From Leptospira barantonii (lineage in GTDB: Bacteria; Spirochaetota; Leptospiria; Leptospirales; Leptospiraceae): DNA of 64,000 nt. The DNA lies in NCBI RefSeq assembly GCF_002811925.1, contig NZ_NPDS01000002.1:496001-560000 (forward strand), written 5' to 3'. Below are positions 11,089 to 19,461 of the stretch, piece by piece. The notes beneath the pieces were generated by a model. It ran no database searches. It saw nothing but the letters and a program-made list of their open reading frames with translations, and had not been told where the DNA came from. The position numbers and the translations under genes were made by a program. Numbering within the stretch: the stretch's first letter is position 1; each line of letters begins with the position of its first letter.

Positions 11089-11781
11089 ATGAGAAAAATA
11101 CTGATTATAGCGGCGCATCCCGACGACGATATTCTCGGCTGTGGCGCTTTTATCTATACACACGGAAACGATTGCGAATTTAGAATCGTGTTTATAGCGG
11201 AAGGCAGTACGTGCCGATTCGCATCCGATGAGATCCGATCCCCGGAAGCTTTAAAACAAATCGAAATCAGAACCGCTTCCGCTAAAAAAAGTCTCGAGGT
11301 TCTCGGGGTAAACGATTATAAATTTTACGATCTTCCTTGCGGAAGATTGGATCAAGTTCCGATTATCGATATCAATAAAATCATAGAAAACGAGATTAAA
11401 ACCTTCAAACCGGAAACGGTGATGATCCATTCCGAAACCGACGTGAACAACGATCATCGTATCGTTGCTCGTTCCCTTGCGATGGCGGCTCGTCCGGTTT
11501 GGTCCGATTGCGACGTGAATATACTTTCATTCGAAGTGCTTTCCACAACCGAATGGAATCTTACGGATCCGTTTGTTCCGAATTTATTCGAGGAGATCTC
11601 GGAGGAATGTTTAAAGAAAAAGTGGGAAGCATTAGAATGTTATTATACCGAAATCAAGGAATTTCCATATCCGCGATCCTATACCGGTTTGGAAACTCTC
11701 GCAAGATATAGAGGAATGCAATCCGGTTTCAAATTGGCGGAAGCTTTCAAAATCATTCGATGGAAAAATAAGTTTCAATAA
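11089..11781 (+). CDS. PIG-L family N-acetyl-sugar deacetylase
   Basis: A 230-residue zinc-dependent deacetylase of the LmbE/PIG-L family, which removes the acetyl group from GlcNAc-type sugars. The metal motif AHPDDD is at residues 9-14 and the second motif HSETDVNNDH lies near the middle, giving the two His and one Asp ligands expected. There is no signal peptide, so it acts in the cytoplasm, probably on a nucleotide sugar or a free nonulosonic acid. It sits between the RmlD-like reductase and pseI. A deacetylase beside an ATP-grasp enzyme suggests removal and replacement of an N-acyl group. Confidence 0.82.
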   Translation: MRKILIIAAHPDDDILGCGAFIYTHGNDCEFRIVFIAEGSTCRFASDEIRSPEALKQIEIRTASAKKSLEVLGVNDYKFYDLPCGRLDQVPIIDINKIIENEIKTFKPETVMIHSETDVNNDHRIVARSLAMAARPVWSDCDVNILSFEVLSTTEWNLTDPFVPNLFEEISEECLKKKWEALECYYTEIKEFPYPRSYTGLETLARYRGMQSGFKLAEAFKIIRWKNKFQ

Positions 11782-11832
11782 TTCTCGGATTCGTTCGAGA
11801 GATTCAAAACAATTCATCTGCAGGGTAAACGT

Positions 11833-12867
11833 TTGAGCAAAGAAATCAAAATAGGAAAACGAACGATCGGAAAAGGACATCCTACGTACGTAATCGCGGA
11901 AATCGGAACGAATCACAATCAGGATTTGAATCTTGCTTTGGATATGATTTCCATGGTTAAGGAAACTGGAGCCGACGCCGCTAAGTTTCAGTCGATTCAA
12001 TTTTCGGAATTGTATGTGGAGAGTCTGGAAACAAAAGATTTCCGCGAATGGTTTCGACAAATCGAACTCGAAGAATCCTGGTATGAAGCCCTTGCGAAAC
12101 GATGTGCCGACGAAGGGATCGACTTCTTATCCTCGCCGACGTATGCACCCGCAGTCGATCTTCTCGAAAAAGTAAACGTTCCCGCGTATAAATTGGCTTC
12201 TCCACAAGTACAAGCGAATTTGAAAGTTGTGGAACGCGCGGCGCAAACGATGAAACCGTTGATTCTTTCCGTGGGTTACTGCGAATACGGAGACATACAA
12301 AGAGCCGTAAATCGTTGCAAATCGGTCGGCAACGATTCTTTGATTCTGCTTCATTGTAATTCCAAATACCCGGTCAAAGCGGAAGAATCCAATTTATCGT
12401 TCATACAAACGTTAGCCGCAATGACGAACGAGTTAACGGGTTACTCGGATCATTCTATGGGAACTCATATGAGCGTCGCCGCAGTGAGCTTAGGAGCTTG
12501 TATCATAGAGAAACACGTAACGACGGATCGAAATCAGAAAGGGCCCGATCATCCGTTTGCGATGACCTTTGCGGAATTTAAGGACATGACCGAACAGATA
12601 CGAGAAGTGCAAGCGGGACTTGGAACCGGCGCTCGTCTTCATCTACTTCCCGAAGAATGGGAAAGCAGAAGGAAAGTGGAACTGAAGGCCGTTTCTCGCA
12701 AAACGATCCAAGCCGGTGAAACTTTATCGGATGAGAATATGATCTTCTTTCGTTCCGCTCAAAAAGGCGTTTCCATCGATCAGGTCGAGCTATTGAAGAA
12801 TACTAAATCGAAACAAAACATTGAGAGCGGTCAGCTCATTCAATGGAAGATGCTTGAGCATTTATAA
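11833..12867 (+). CDS. pseI: Pseudaminic acid synthase (PseI, NeuB family)
   Basis: The second PEP-condensing nonulosonate synthase of the locus, 344 residues. IAEIGTNHNQ (21-30), KFQSIQ, GYSDHSMG and EKHVTTDRNQKGPDHPFA define the barrel; the last 60 residues form the SAF domain. It starts with TTG at 11833, preceded by AGGG at 11822-11825 at good spacing; no in-frame ATG upstream competes. It is clearly divergent from the neuB at 679 and grouped with pseB/pseF/pseG, so the substrate should be a 6-deoxy-altrose-type sugar. The exact C7 substituent of the product is open, because pseC and pseH are not in the window. Confidence 0.87.
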   Translation: MSKEIKIGKRTIGKGHPTYVIAEIGTNHNQDLNLALDMISMVKETGADAAKFQSIQFSELYVESLETKDFREWFRQIELEESWYEALAKRCADEGIDFLSSPTYAPAVDLLEKVNVPAYKLASPQVQANLKVVERAAQTMKPLILSVGYCEYGDIQRAVNRCKSVGNDSLILLHCNSKYPVKAEESNLSFIQTLAAMTNELTGYSDHSMGTHMSVAAVSLGACIIEKHVTTDRNQKGPDHPFAMTFAEFKDMTEQIREVQAGLGTGARLHLLPEEWESRRKVELKAVSRKTIQAGETLSDENMIFFRSAQKGVSIDQVELLKNTKSKQNIESGQLIQWKMLEHL

Positions 12868-12884
12868 AAGAGGGAGAATTAAAC

Positions 12885-14075
12885 GTGAAAAAATTGATGA
12901 TCATCGGCGCAACTTGGGAGCAACTTCCTCTCATTCAAACCGCTAAAAGCAAAGGTTATTACGTAGTTGCCACCGATTCGAACCCGGAAGCGATCGGATT
13001 ACCATACGCGGATGCTACGGAGAATTTAGATCCAAGAGATTTGGGCAAGGCTTTGGCGATTGCGAAAAAACACCAAGTGCAGGGAGCCGTTGCGGACGAA
13101 TGCGATTATTCTCATTACGCGGCAACCTACGTAAACGAGACCTTGGGCTTTCCGACGGATGGAATTGCGGCCGCACAATTTACGACGAATAAAAGATGGA
13201 TGAGAGAAAGATGCAGAGAACATCATATTCTTCAGCCTCGTTTTGTAGCTTGTAGAACTTTGGAAGAAGTGGACGCCGCCGCGGAATTGATCGGACTTCC
13301 CGTAATCGTTAAACCGACGGATAACAGAGGTAGTTTCGGAGTTCACAAAGTGGAGAAGAAAGAAGATCTGAAAGCGGCTTATCTTGATTCTTTACTGAAC
13401 GCACATTCTCGAGAAGTTCTCGTCGAAGCGTTTATCGAAGGAATTCATTTAACCGTGGACGGTTGTATGGATCAAAACGGAGAACATCATAATTTAGCGA
13501 TCGCTTCCAAAAAAGTAACACCCGGCGACAAACCCATCATTACGGAGGTTCTTTATCCCGCGGCGATTTCTCCGGAATCAATCGATCATGTTTTAAAAAC
13601 GAATTCGGCCGTAATCGAAGCCCTTCAAATTAAAAAAGGAGCGACACATTCGGAATACGTTTTAGACGATAAGGGACGTTGTTTCTTATTGGAAACCGCG
13701 ACTCGAGGGGGAGGGGTTCTTACTTCCGCAAAAATCATACCCGAAGTGAGTAACGTAAACATTTCGGAATTGCTGATCGCGAACGCGATGAACGAAAAAT
13801 ATTCCGTAAATCTTTCCTTCAACAGAAAGGCCGCGATCTTGACCTTTTTTATTTTCTCTCCCGGAAAAGTAAAATCGATCGAAGGATTGGATAAGGTAAG
13901 CGCGATGCCCGAAGTCTTACACATTCAACTTTCCATAAAACCGGGAGACACGTTATCGCCGATGCAATCGGGAGCGGATAGGCACGGTTTTGCGATCATC
14001 ACCGCCGAGGACGTTCCGTCTTTGCAGAAAATGCGCGAAACGATTTTTAATTCGATTAAAATTCAATACGAGTAA
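12885..14075 (+). CDS. ATP-grasp ligase of the carbamoyl-phosphate-synthase-like type
   Basis: A 396-residue ATP-grasp protein; such enzymes join a carboxylic acid to an amine or thiol through an acyl phosphate. There is an N-terminal Rossmann-like part (MIIGATWEQ, VVATDSNPEA), an ATP-binding stretch PVIVKPTDNRGSFGV, a VEAFIEGIHLTVDG loop and the metal end ETATRGGG. The GTG start follows a strong AGGGAG site (12871-12876), so it may be well translated. It lies directly after pseI and before three overlapping genes. I infer that it attaches an unusual acyl or aminoacyl group to the deacetylated NulO or its precursor; no substrate can be read from the sequence. Confidence 0.75.
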   Translation: MKKLMIIGATWEQLPLIQTAKSKGYYVVATDSNPEAIGLPYADATENLDPRDLGKALAIAKKHQVQGAVADECDYSHYAATYVNETLGFPTDGIAAAQFTTNKRWMRERCREHHILQPRFVACRTLEEVDAAAELIGLPVIVKPTDNRGSFGVHKVEKKEDLKAAYLDSLLNAHSREVLVEAFIEGIHLTVDGCMDQNGEHHNLAIASKKVTPGDKPIITEVLYPAAISPESIDHVLKTNSAVIEALQIKKGATHSEYVLDDKGRCFLLETATRGGGVLTSAKIIPEVSNVNISELLIANAMNEKYSVNLSFNRKAAILTFFIFSPGKVKSIEGLDKVSAMPEVLHIQLSIKPGDTLSPMQSGADRHGFAIITAEDVPSLQKMRETIFNSIKIQYE

Positions 14076-14100
14076 TCGTTTAGAGGACGGCAATTCAGCG

Positions 14101-14760
14101 ATGAATTTGGATGAATTAAACAACGTAGATAAAAAATTAATCGAAAGATATTCCACACGATATCAAAAATTCGGTCAAGACCCTCGAACCCTCGGTTGGG
14201 ATAATAAAACGAATCAGGAGATTCGTTTTAAGAATGCGGTTCGCGGTGTGGATATTTCCGGAAAAAAAATACTGGATATCGGTTGCGGTTTCGCCGATTT
14301 CAATCAATTCTTACTGAATGACTCCGGAGGAAAAAACTTCGAATACTCCGGTGCGGATATAAATCCGGATCTCATCGGCGAATGTAAAACTCGATTTCCG
14401 AAAAGTAATTTCGAGATCGTGAACATCCTAAGCGAACCCGGTCGAATCCAAGAAAATTCCTACGATGTTGTATCCATGTTCGGAGTTTTAAACTTTAAGT
14501 TTGCGGAAATTCAAAATTTAGATTTTGCTAAAGGTATGATCGAACAGGCTTTCCGTTACGCTAAAGAAGTTTTGGTCGTGGACATGCTCAGTCAGGTTTT
14601 TGATGCGAAGTATCCGCCGGATGATTTCGTTTATTATTACGATCCTGCGGAGATGTTAAAATTCGCCCTCACGCTCACTCCGCATGTCAGCCTGATTCAG
14701 GATTATATTTCGATTCCGCAAAGAGAGTTTGTTTTACAATTAAGGAAAAGTCCAATATGA
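14101..14760 (+). CDS. Class I SAM-dependent methyltransferase
   Basis: A 219-residue methyltransferase with the SAM motif KKILDIGCGFADFNQF and an acidic second motif (GADINPD). I start at ATG 14101 (MNLDELNNVDKK), because the frame upstream to 13990 only overlaps the ATP-grasp gene and is basic, low-quality sequence. A GAGG at 14083-14086 is a possible, slightly distant ribosome site. Its TGA overlaps the ATG of the next gene. The acceptor is unknown; given the neighbours it could be a small acid to be loaded on a sugar, or the sugar itself. Confidence 0.75.
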   Translation: MNLDELNNVDKKLIERYSTRYQKFGQDPRTLGWDNKTNQEIRFKNAVRGVDISGKKILDIGCGFADFNQFLLNDSGGKNFEYSGADINPDLIGECKTRFPKSNFEIVNILSEPGRIQENSYDVVSMFGVLNFKFAEIQNLDFAKGMIEQAFRYAKEVLVVDMLSQVFDAKYPPDDFVYYYDPAEMLKFALTLTPHVSLIQDYISIPQREFVLQLRKSPI

Positions 14761-15554
14761 TTATCGATATGTTCATTCACCCCATCGTCAAACCGAGCGA
14801 AGCGGACCTATTCAATATAGATCCGAATAGCGTCTCGGTTGTCGGCGATCATTTAGCGAACGCATTTAAGAAGAATGATATCTCGCATGGAGTGATTTGT
14901 TTTTTCGATATTAAATTCTTAAAGAACGAAACACATTTGAATGCGTTTCGCCAATCGAGAAACGATAACTTATTTTCTTATTCTTATTTGATCGACTTTA
15001 GAGATCCGGAGTGGTTGATGTCTTTGACCTTAGCCGCGAAAGAAGGTTTTAAATCGATCACCTTCCATTCTTACCTGCAGGAAATCAAAGAATCCGATTT
15101 CGATAAGATCCAAAAGATTTGTATCGAAGCGGAAAAATTAGGTCTTTATATCAACGTTTGTTCCGCGTTCGGCAGTAAGAAGATCTATAAGTATTACAGT
15201 CTTCCCTTGGCGGTTCATATTTTAGACGCGGTTTCTTGTCCGGTGTTGCTTGTTCACGCGGGTGGCGGAAAGTTAATCGAAGCGTTACAGATCGCCGAAA
15301 TGTATCCAAACGCGTATTTAGAAACTTCGTTTTCGGTTACGTTTTGGAAGAATAGTAGCGTAGAAATGGACTTGGCTTACGGTATTCGAAAATACGGAGC
15401 GGATCGTTTTATGTTCGGTTCCGATTTTCCGTTCGTATCCTTGGAGACGGCGATCGAAGATCACAATCTATTCTTTAAGAAATTCGGCTTCGGTCAAACC
15501 GAGATCGATCAGGTGATGTTTCAGACTTCTAAGAAAGTATTAAACTTAAAATGA
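14757..15554 (+). CDS. Amidohydrolase-2-like TIM-barrel protein with altered metal site
   Basis: A 265-residue protein resembling amidohydrolase-2 family hydrolases and decarboxylases. VLLVHAGGG (163-171, His167), THFHS-type His104 in ITFHSY and GSDFPF (Asp223) occupy usual active-site positions. The first metal motif, normally D-x-H-x-H, reads D4-x-F6-x-H8, and the strand-5 histidine position reads INVCSA. The metal site is therefore degenerate. It overlaps both neighbours by 4 bases (ATGA), forming a coupled trio with the methyltransferase and aldolase. It may act on the carboxylic acid handled by the trio. The reaction is unknown. Confidence 0.65.
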   Translation: MIIDMFIHPIVKPSEADLFNIDPNSVSVVGDHLANAFKKNDISHGVICFFDIKFLKNETHLNAFRQSRNDNLFSYSYLIDFRDPEWLMSLTLAAKEGFKSITFHSYLQEIKESDFDKIQKICIEAEKLGLYINVCSAFGSKKIYKYYSLPLAVHILDAVSCPVLLVHAGGGKLIEALQIAEMYPNAYLETSFSVTFWKNSSVEMDLAYGIRKYGADRFMFGSDFPFVSLETAIEDHNLFFKKFGFGQTEIDQVMFQTSKKVLNLK

Positions 15555-16585
15555 TAAAAGAATTTATAAATAATTTTCAGCACCCGATCCTACTCGACTG
15601 CACGATTCGAGACGGCGGCTACGCAATCAATTTCCAATTCTCGGCGCGGGACACGAGAAATATCTGTTCCAACCTGGATAAGGCCGGCATTCGTTTGATC
15701 GAAGTCGGGCATGGACTCGGACTTGGAGCCTCCAATCCTTCCAACGGAATCGCGTTTGAAACGGACGAGGATTATATATCCACGGCTAAGTCGGTTACTA
15801 AAAATTCTTTTATAGGCGCTTTTTTTATTCCGGGAGTGGGGAAGAAGGAAGATATAAAAAGAGCGAAAGACGCCGGTCTGGATTTTATCCGAATCGGGAA
15901 GGACGTCACCGATTTAGAAGCGACCAAAAGTTTTATAGAATATTCCCAAGAGTTGGGACTACACGTAAGTTTAAACATGATGAAATCATACGCCGTTAAT
16001 TCATCGGAACTTGCGAAAATTATAAAGAATCTTCAAGGTTGGGGCGTTGACGCGATTTGTTTAGTCGATTCGGCCGGATGTATGTTGCCAGAACAAATCA
16101 GCGAATACGTTTCGGTTATCAGAGATAACTCCGAAGCGCCCGTCGGATTTCACGGTCATAACAACTTAGGAATGGCGAATGCGAATTCTCTTGCCGCATT
16201 AAAAAGTGGGGCGAAATTCGTGGACGGCACGTTACGCGGAATGGGAAGAAGCGCCGGCAACGCACAGACGGAAGCGATGGCGTTTATCTTTCAGGAATAC
16301 GGTTTTGATACGAACCTCGATCCGTTTCTACTATTGGAGATGTCCGAAACCATCATAGAACCTTTGATGTTGTATCCCCAAGGTTTAAGTTCTATGGATA
16401 TCGTCATAGGAATTTCAAAGTTTCATTCGGGACATCTTCCTCGTTTCAAACGCATTCTCAAAAGATACGATGTGGATTTGCGTAAGTTGATTATCGGCGT
16501 ATCGAAGGTAAATTGTATCAATCCGAGCGACGAGCTGATCGAGTCGGTTGCTAAGGATTTAGCAAGAATCGACGAGTTTAGTTGA
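15551..16585 (+). CDS. HMGL-like aldolase (DRE-TIM metallolyase) of surface-polysaccharide loci
   Basis: A 344-residue DRE-TIM metallolyase, the fold of 4-hydroxy-2-oxovalerate aldolase and isopropylmalate synthase. The sequence shows LLDCTIRDGGY (14-24, with Asp16, Arg20, Asp21) and HGHNNLG (201-207), whose histidines bind the divalent metal, plus EVGHGLGLGASN. In DmpG-type aldolases a catalytic histidine follows the RDG motif; here Tyr24 is in its place, as in the TLRDGGY subgroup of LPS clusters. It should make or break a C-C bond of a 2-oxo acid. The ATGA overlap with the previous gene argues for joint function. It may generate the acid used by the ATP-grasp ligase (inference). Confidence 0.75.
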   Translation: MIKEFINNFQHPILLDCTIRDGGYAINFQFSARDTRNICSNLDKAGIRLIEVGHGLGLGASNPSNGIAFETDEDYISTAKSVTKNSFIGAFFIPGVGKKEDIKRAKDAGLDFIRIGKDVTDLEATKSFIEYSQELGLHVSLNMMKSYAVNSSELAKIIKNLQGWGVDAICLVDSAGCMLPEQISEYVSVIRDNSEAPVGFHGHNNLGMANANSLAALKSGAKFVDGTLRGMGRSAGNAQTEAMAFIFQEYGFDTNLDPFLLLEMSETIIEPLMLYPQGLSSMDIVIGISKFHSGHLPRFKRILKRYDVDLRKLIIGVSKVNCINPSDELIESVAKDLARIDEFS

Positions 16586-16607
16586 ACGAGAATGGACGCC
16601 TAAAAGA

Positions 16608-17618
16608 ATGAATCTTACTAAAAATAAAAAAGCGGTCTTTTTCACGGAAACCGGAGAAGGAATCGGATACGGACATTTGATTCGTTGCGAGGCCCTTCGT
16701 AATTCATTCGAAAGTCATGGTCTCGAAACCGATATTACGATGTTTGTTCGGGATTGGCCCGAATTCAAATATGAACGTTCTACGTTTCAGAATTGGATGG
16801 ATATGAACGTTCCGATTCCATCCGGAGATATCGCCGTTGTCGATTCTTACATATCGAATTCGGACGCTTTGAAAAGAATTTCGGAAAATTTTTCTTACAC
16901 AGCGGTTATCGATGATTTCAACCGAATTCACTATCCATTTGATTTAATCGTAAATCCGAATGTTCACGGTTCCGAGATTCAATACGACGGGCAGACCGCG
17001 CGGATAATTTCAGGAAATCGTTATACGATTCTGAGACCTCAATTTAAGGAAAGACGAAACGATTTTATAGTCAGAGATACGATCCAGAAAGTGATTATAA
17101 CGAGCGGCGGAAGCGATTATAGACATTTAATTCCGAAATTTTCGACGTTTGTTGGTCGATATCCGGATATCGAGTTCATCGCTTTGGCGGGAATCGACGA
17201 ATATGCGGATGAGTTGAATCGTAAATATCAAATTCCTAATTTGAAGATTCTGAAAAAATTGGACGCTCAGTCCATGATCGATCTGTTATGTACTTCCGAC
17301 CTCGTTATAACCGCCGCGGGACAAACCATGAACGAACTCGCTTTTCTCGGCATTCCGTTTATCGCGATCTGTATCGACTACGATCAGGTGAATAATATAA
17401 AATCCTTCTTTGAAAGAGGTTGTGTCCGAGAAATTCTCAACTGGGACGATCCATCCCTTTTGGAAAAAGTTTCCAAATCGATCGATGTATTAAAGCCGAA
17501 GTCGGAAAGAGCGAAATTATACCAAATAGGGCAGTCGCTCATCGATGGAAAAGGGGCCGATAATCTTGCGGCTCAAATTCTGGAATTTTCTTCGGAAGCG
17601 ACTTCAAATGTCGGATAA
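16608..17618 (+). CDS. pseG: UDP-6-deoxy-AltdiNAc hydrolase (PseG)
   Basis: A 336-residue GT-B-fold hydrolase that removes UDP from the pseudaminic acid precursor before condensation by PseI. The N-terminal EGIGYGHLIRC stretch is the PseG glycine/histidine loop. SGGSDYRHL and ITAAGQTMNEL match the C-terminal nucleotide-binding half. The length is normal for PseG alone, with no fused acetyltransferase (PseH) domain. It closes the pseudaminate-type module, well separated from pseF/pseI by the ligase-methyltransferase-aldolase insert. Confidence 0.85.
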   Translation: MNLTKNKKAVFFTETGEGIGYGHLIRCEALRNSFESHGLETDITMFVRDWPEFKYERSTFQNWMDMNVPIPSGDIAVVDSYISNSDALKRISENFSYTAVIDDFNRIHYPFDLIVNPNVHGSEIQYDGQTARIISGNRYTILRPQFKERRNDFIVRDTIQKVIITSGGSDYRHLIPKFSTFVGRYPDIEFIALAGIDEYADELNRKYQIPNLKILKKLDAQSMIDLLCTSDLVITAAGQTMNELAFLGIPFIAICIDYDQVNNIKSFFERGCVREILNWDDPSLLEKVSKSIDVLKPKSERAKLYQIGQSLIDGKGADNLAAQILEFSSEATSNVG

Positions 17619-17666
17619 CGTTCCCCGCTAAGATACATTACTTTTTTCCTTTTTTATTTTCAAACA

Positions 17667-19415
17667 TTGAAGCGATATCTCGTAACTACGGCCGACGAAC
17701 GAACCTGGAAGAAGGACGTTCCTATCTTATTCTTAGGAGAATGGTGTAGACGTTACGACAGGAAACACGTTTGGAACGGTTTGGATTACGAGGTCGCCCT
17801 TCCTTACGGAGTCGATCCAAAAGTTAAAAGGAATGATTTCGATTATTTAGAAAGTTTAAGATTGGTTTTCTTAAACGAAATTACGGAAGCTCTGAATCGA
17901 CTTCACTCCGTTTCGTATTCGACCCGTTATTGGAATCTTGTATTAGGTCATTGGATTTTAAGATACCTTCGCGTATTTTACAACAGATATAAGACGATCG
18001 AACAGGTTCTCGATCGTTATGAGATTTCCGGAACCACTCAGTTGAAATTCGACGAGTATGATTTAGCGCCAAACGATTCGAATTCTTTGGTTGCGAATTC
18101 GAATCTGGATTTTTGGAATCACGTTATTTGCATCGAGTTACTTAAATTTTTTGACTTTGAAAATTTCGAGAATGTGCATGAAGCGGTTCGTATCAAAACC
18201 CTCTCGGTCGCTCCTAATTCGAAGCCTACTTGGAAGAAAATCGTATTATTCTTTTTGAATTCTATTTTACCGAGTTTATCAAGAAAATCAGATGCTTTTT
18301 TAATAAACACATATTTACCCTTTCAATACGAATTGAGTCTACAGATTCGATTGGCGCAGATCCCGCAGCTATGGAGAAGTCCAGATTTGCCGGAATGGGG
18401 GATTAACGGGAATCTCAGACAGTCGTTCCAACTTCCCAATTCGGAAGGACGAAGTTTTGAAACCTTTGCTTGGAAAATGTTACCGAAGGCTATGCCTCTT
18501 TGTTTTATTGAAGGTTTTCCGGAGATACTCGAAAATTCAAAAAGTTTAAAATGGCCTAAAAAACCTCGTTTTATATTTACTTCCAATAATTTTGATACGG
18601 ACGAAAACTTTAAGGTTTGGGCGGCAGGGAAGACTCTCCAGGGGATCCCATACATTGTTGGTCAACATGGCAATAATTATGGGACGATGCACGGAATTCA
18701 AAATTCACCGGAATTGGTAAATACTGATTCTTTTGTAACTTGGGGTTGGAGTCGCACTGAGAAACATATTCCTGGGTTTGTTTTTACTAAGTGCAATGAG
18801 AAACTGGGAGAGTATGATTCGAATGGAGGACTTTTGTTAATCGAGTTTCCTCCGGCAATGCGTCTTGGTCCCGAAGATAGTTGGTTTGATTTTACGAAAT
18901 ATTTTGAAGAGCAATTGGTTTTTTATAAAAGTTTGCCGGATGAAATCCGAAATCAGACGATAGTCAGGCTTCACAATTCTTTTAAACGTTTCGATTGGTT
19001 TGACGAGGAGCGGTGGAAAGATTTTGATTCAAACGTTAAGATCGATTCGAGCCGTTTAAAGTTAAAAGAACTAATACTAAAATCAAGACTTGTAGTGCAT
19101 TCTTATGATTCCACTGGAATCCTGGAAACATTAAGTCTTAACATTCCCACACTCTGCTTTTGGAGAAATGAATTTACGCATTTAGTTGAAGAGGCGATTC
19201 CTTTTTATCAAAATTTGAAACGAGTTCGGATTTTTCATTCTTCACCTCAAGAAGCAACGCAGTTTATAGCTATGAATTGGGCTTCAATTGACGATTGGTG
19301 GTACAGTGAAGACGTTCAGTCGGTCCGGCGGTCTTTCTGCGAAAAATATGCGATGAGATCTAAACATCCGATCTCGACGTTGAAAAAAATTCTCCTAGAT
19401 GTTTCGAAAAATTGA
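17667..19415 (+). CDS. LIC12162-family putative transferase
   Basis: A 582-residue protein matching the LIC12162 family of putative O-antigen transferases, first named from Leptospira. The N-terminus KRYLVTTADERTWK and a central GQHGNNYGT motif with a later VVHSYDSTGILETLSLNIP are family features. The last recalls the donor-binding region of GT-B enzymes. It starts at TTG 17667 with no visible Shine-Dalgarno; the family N-terminus supports this choice. It directly follows pseG, so it is a candidate to transfer the second nonulosonic acid. No signal peptide or membrane span is seen. Confidence 0.75.
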   Translation: MKRYLVTTADERTWKKDVPILFLGEWCRRYDRKHVWNGLDYEVALPYGVDPKVKRNDFDYLESLRLVFLNEITEALNRLHSVSYSTRYWNLVLGHWILRYLRVFYNRYKTIEQVLDRYEISGTTQLKFDEYDLAPNDSNSLVANSNLDFWNHVICIELLKFFDFENFENVHEAVRIKTLSVAPNSKPTWKKIVLFFLNSILPSLSRKSDAFLINTYLPFQYELSLQIRLAQIPQLWRSPDLPEWGINGNLRQSFQLPNSEGRSFETFAWKMLPKAMPLCFIEGFPEILENSKSLKWPKKPRFIFTSNNFDTDENFKVWAAGKTLQGIPYIVGQHGNNYGTMHGIQNSPELVNTDSFVTWGWSRTEKHIPGFVFTKCNEKLGEYDSNGGLLLIEFPPAMRLGPEDSWFDFTKYFEEQLVFYKSLPDEIRNQTIVRLHNSFKRFDWFDEERWKDFDSNVKIDSSRLKLKELILKSRLVVHSYDSTGILETLSLNIPTLCFWRNEFTHLVEEAIPFYQNLKRVRIFHSSPQEATQFIAMNWASIDDWWYSEDVQSVRRSFCEKYAMRSKHPISTLKKILLDVSKN

Positions 19416-19461
19416 TTTCGCTTAGTGCAGACTTCCGCAGTTAGAATTACCTAAATACTCG

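Noticed and set aside
13990..14100. Upstream extension of the methyltransferase
   Set aside because: The extra 37 residues overlap the ATP-grasp gene and resemble no methyltransferase N-terminus.
17667..19415. Recombination junction inside the LIC12162-family gene
   Set aside because: The two halves looked different by eye, but hand counts (26 of 60 G+C at 17701, 24 of 60 at 18721) do not support a break.
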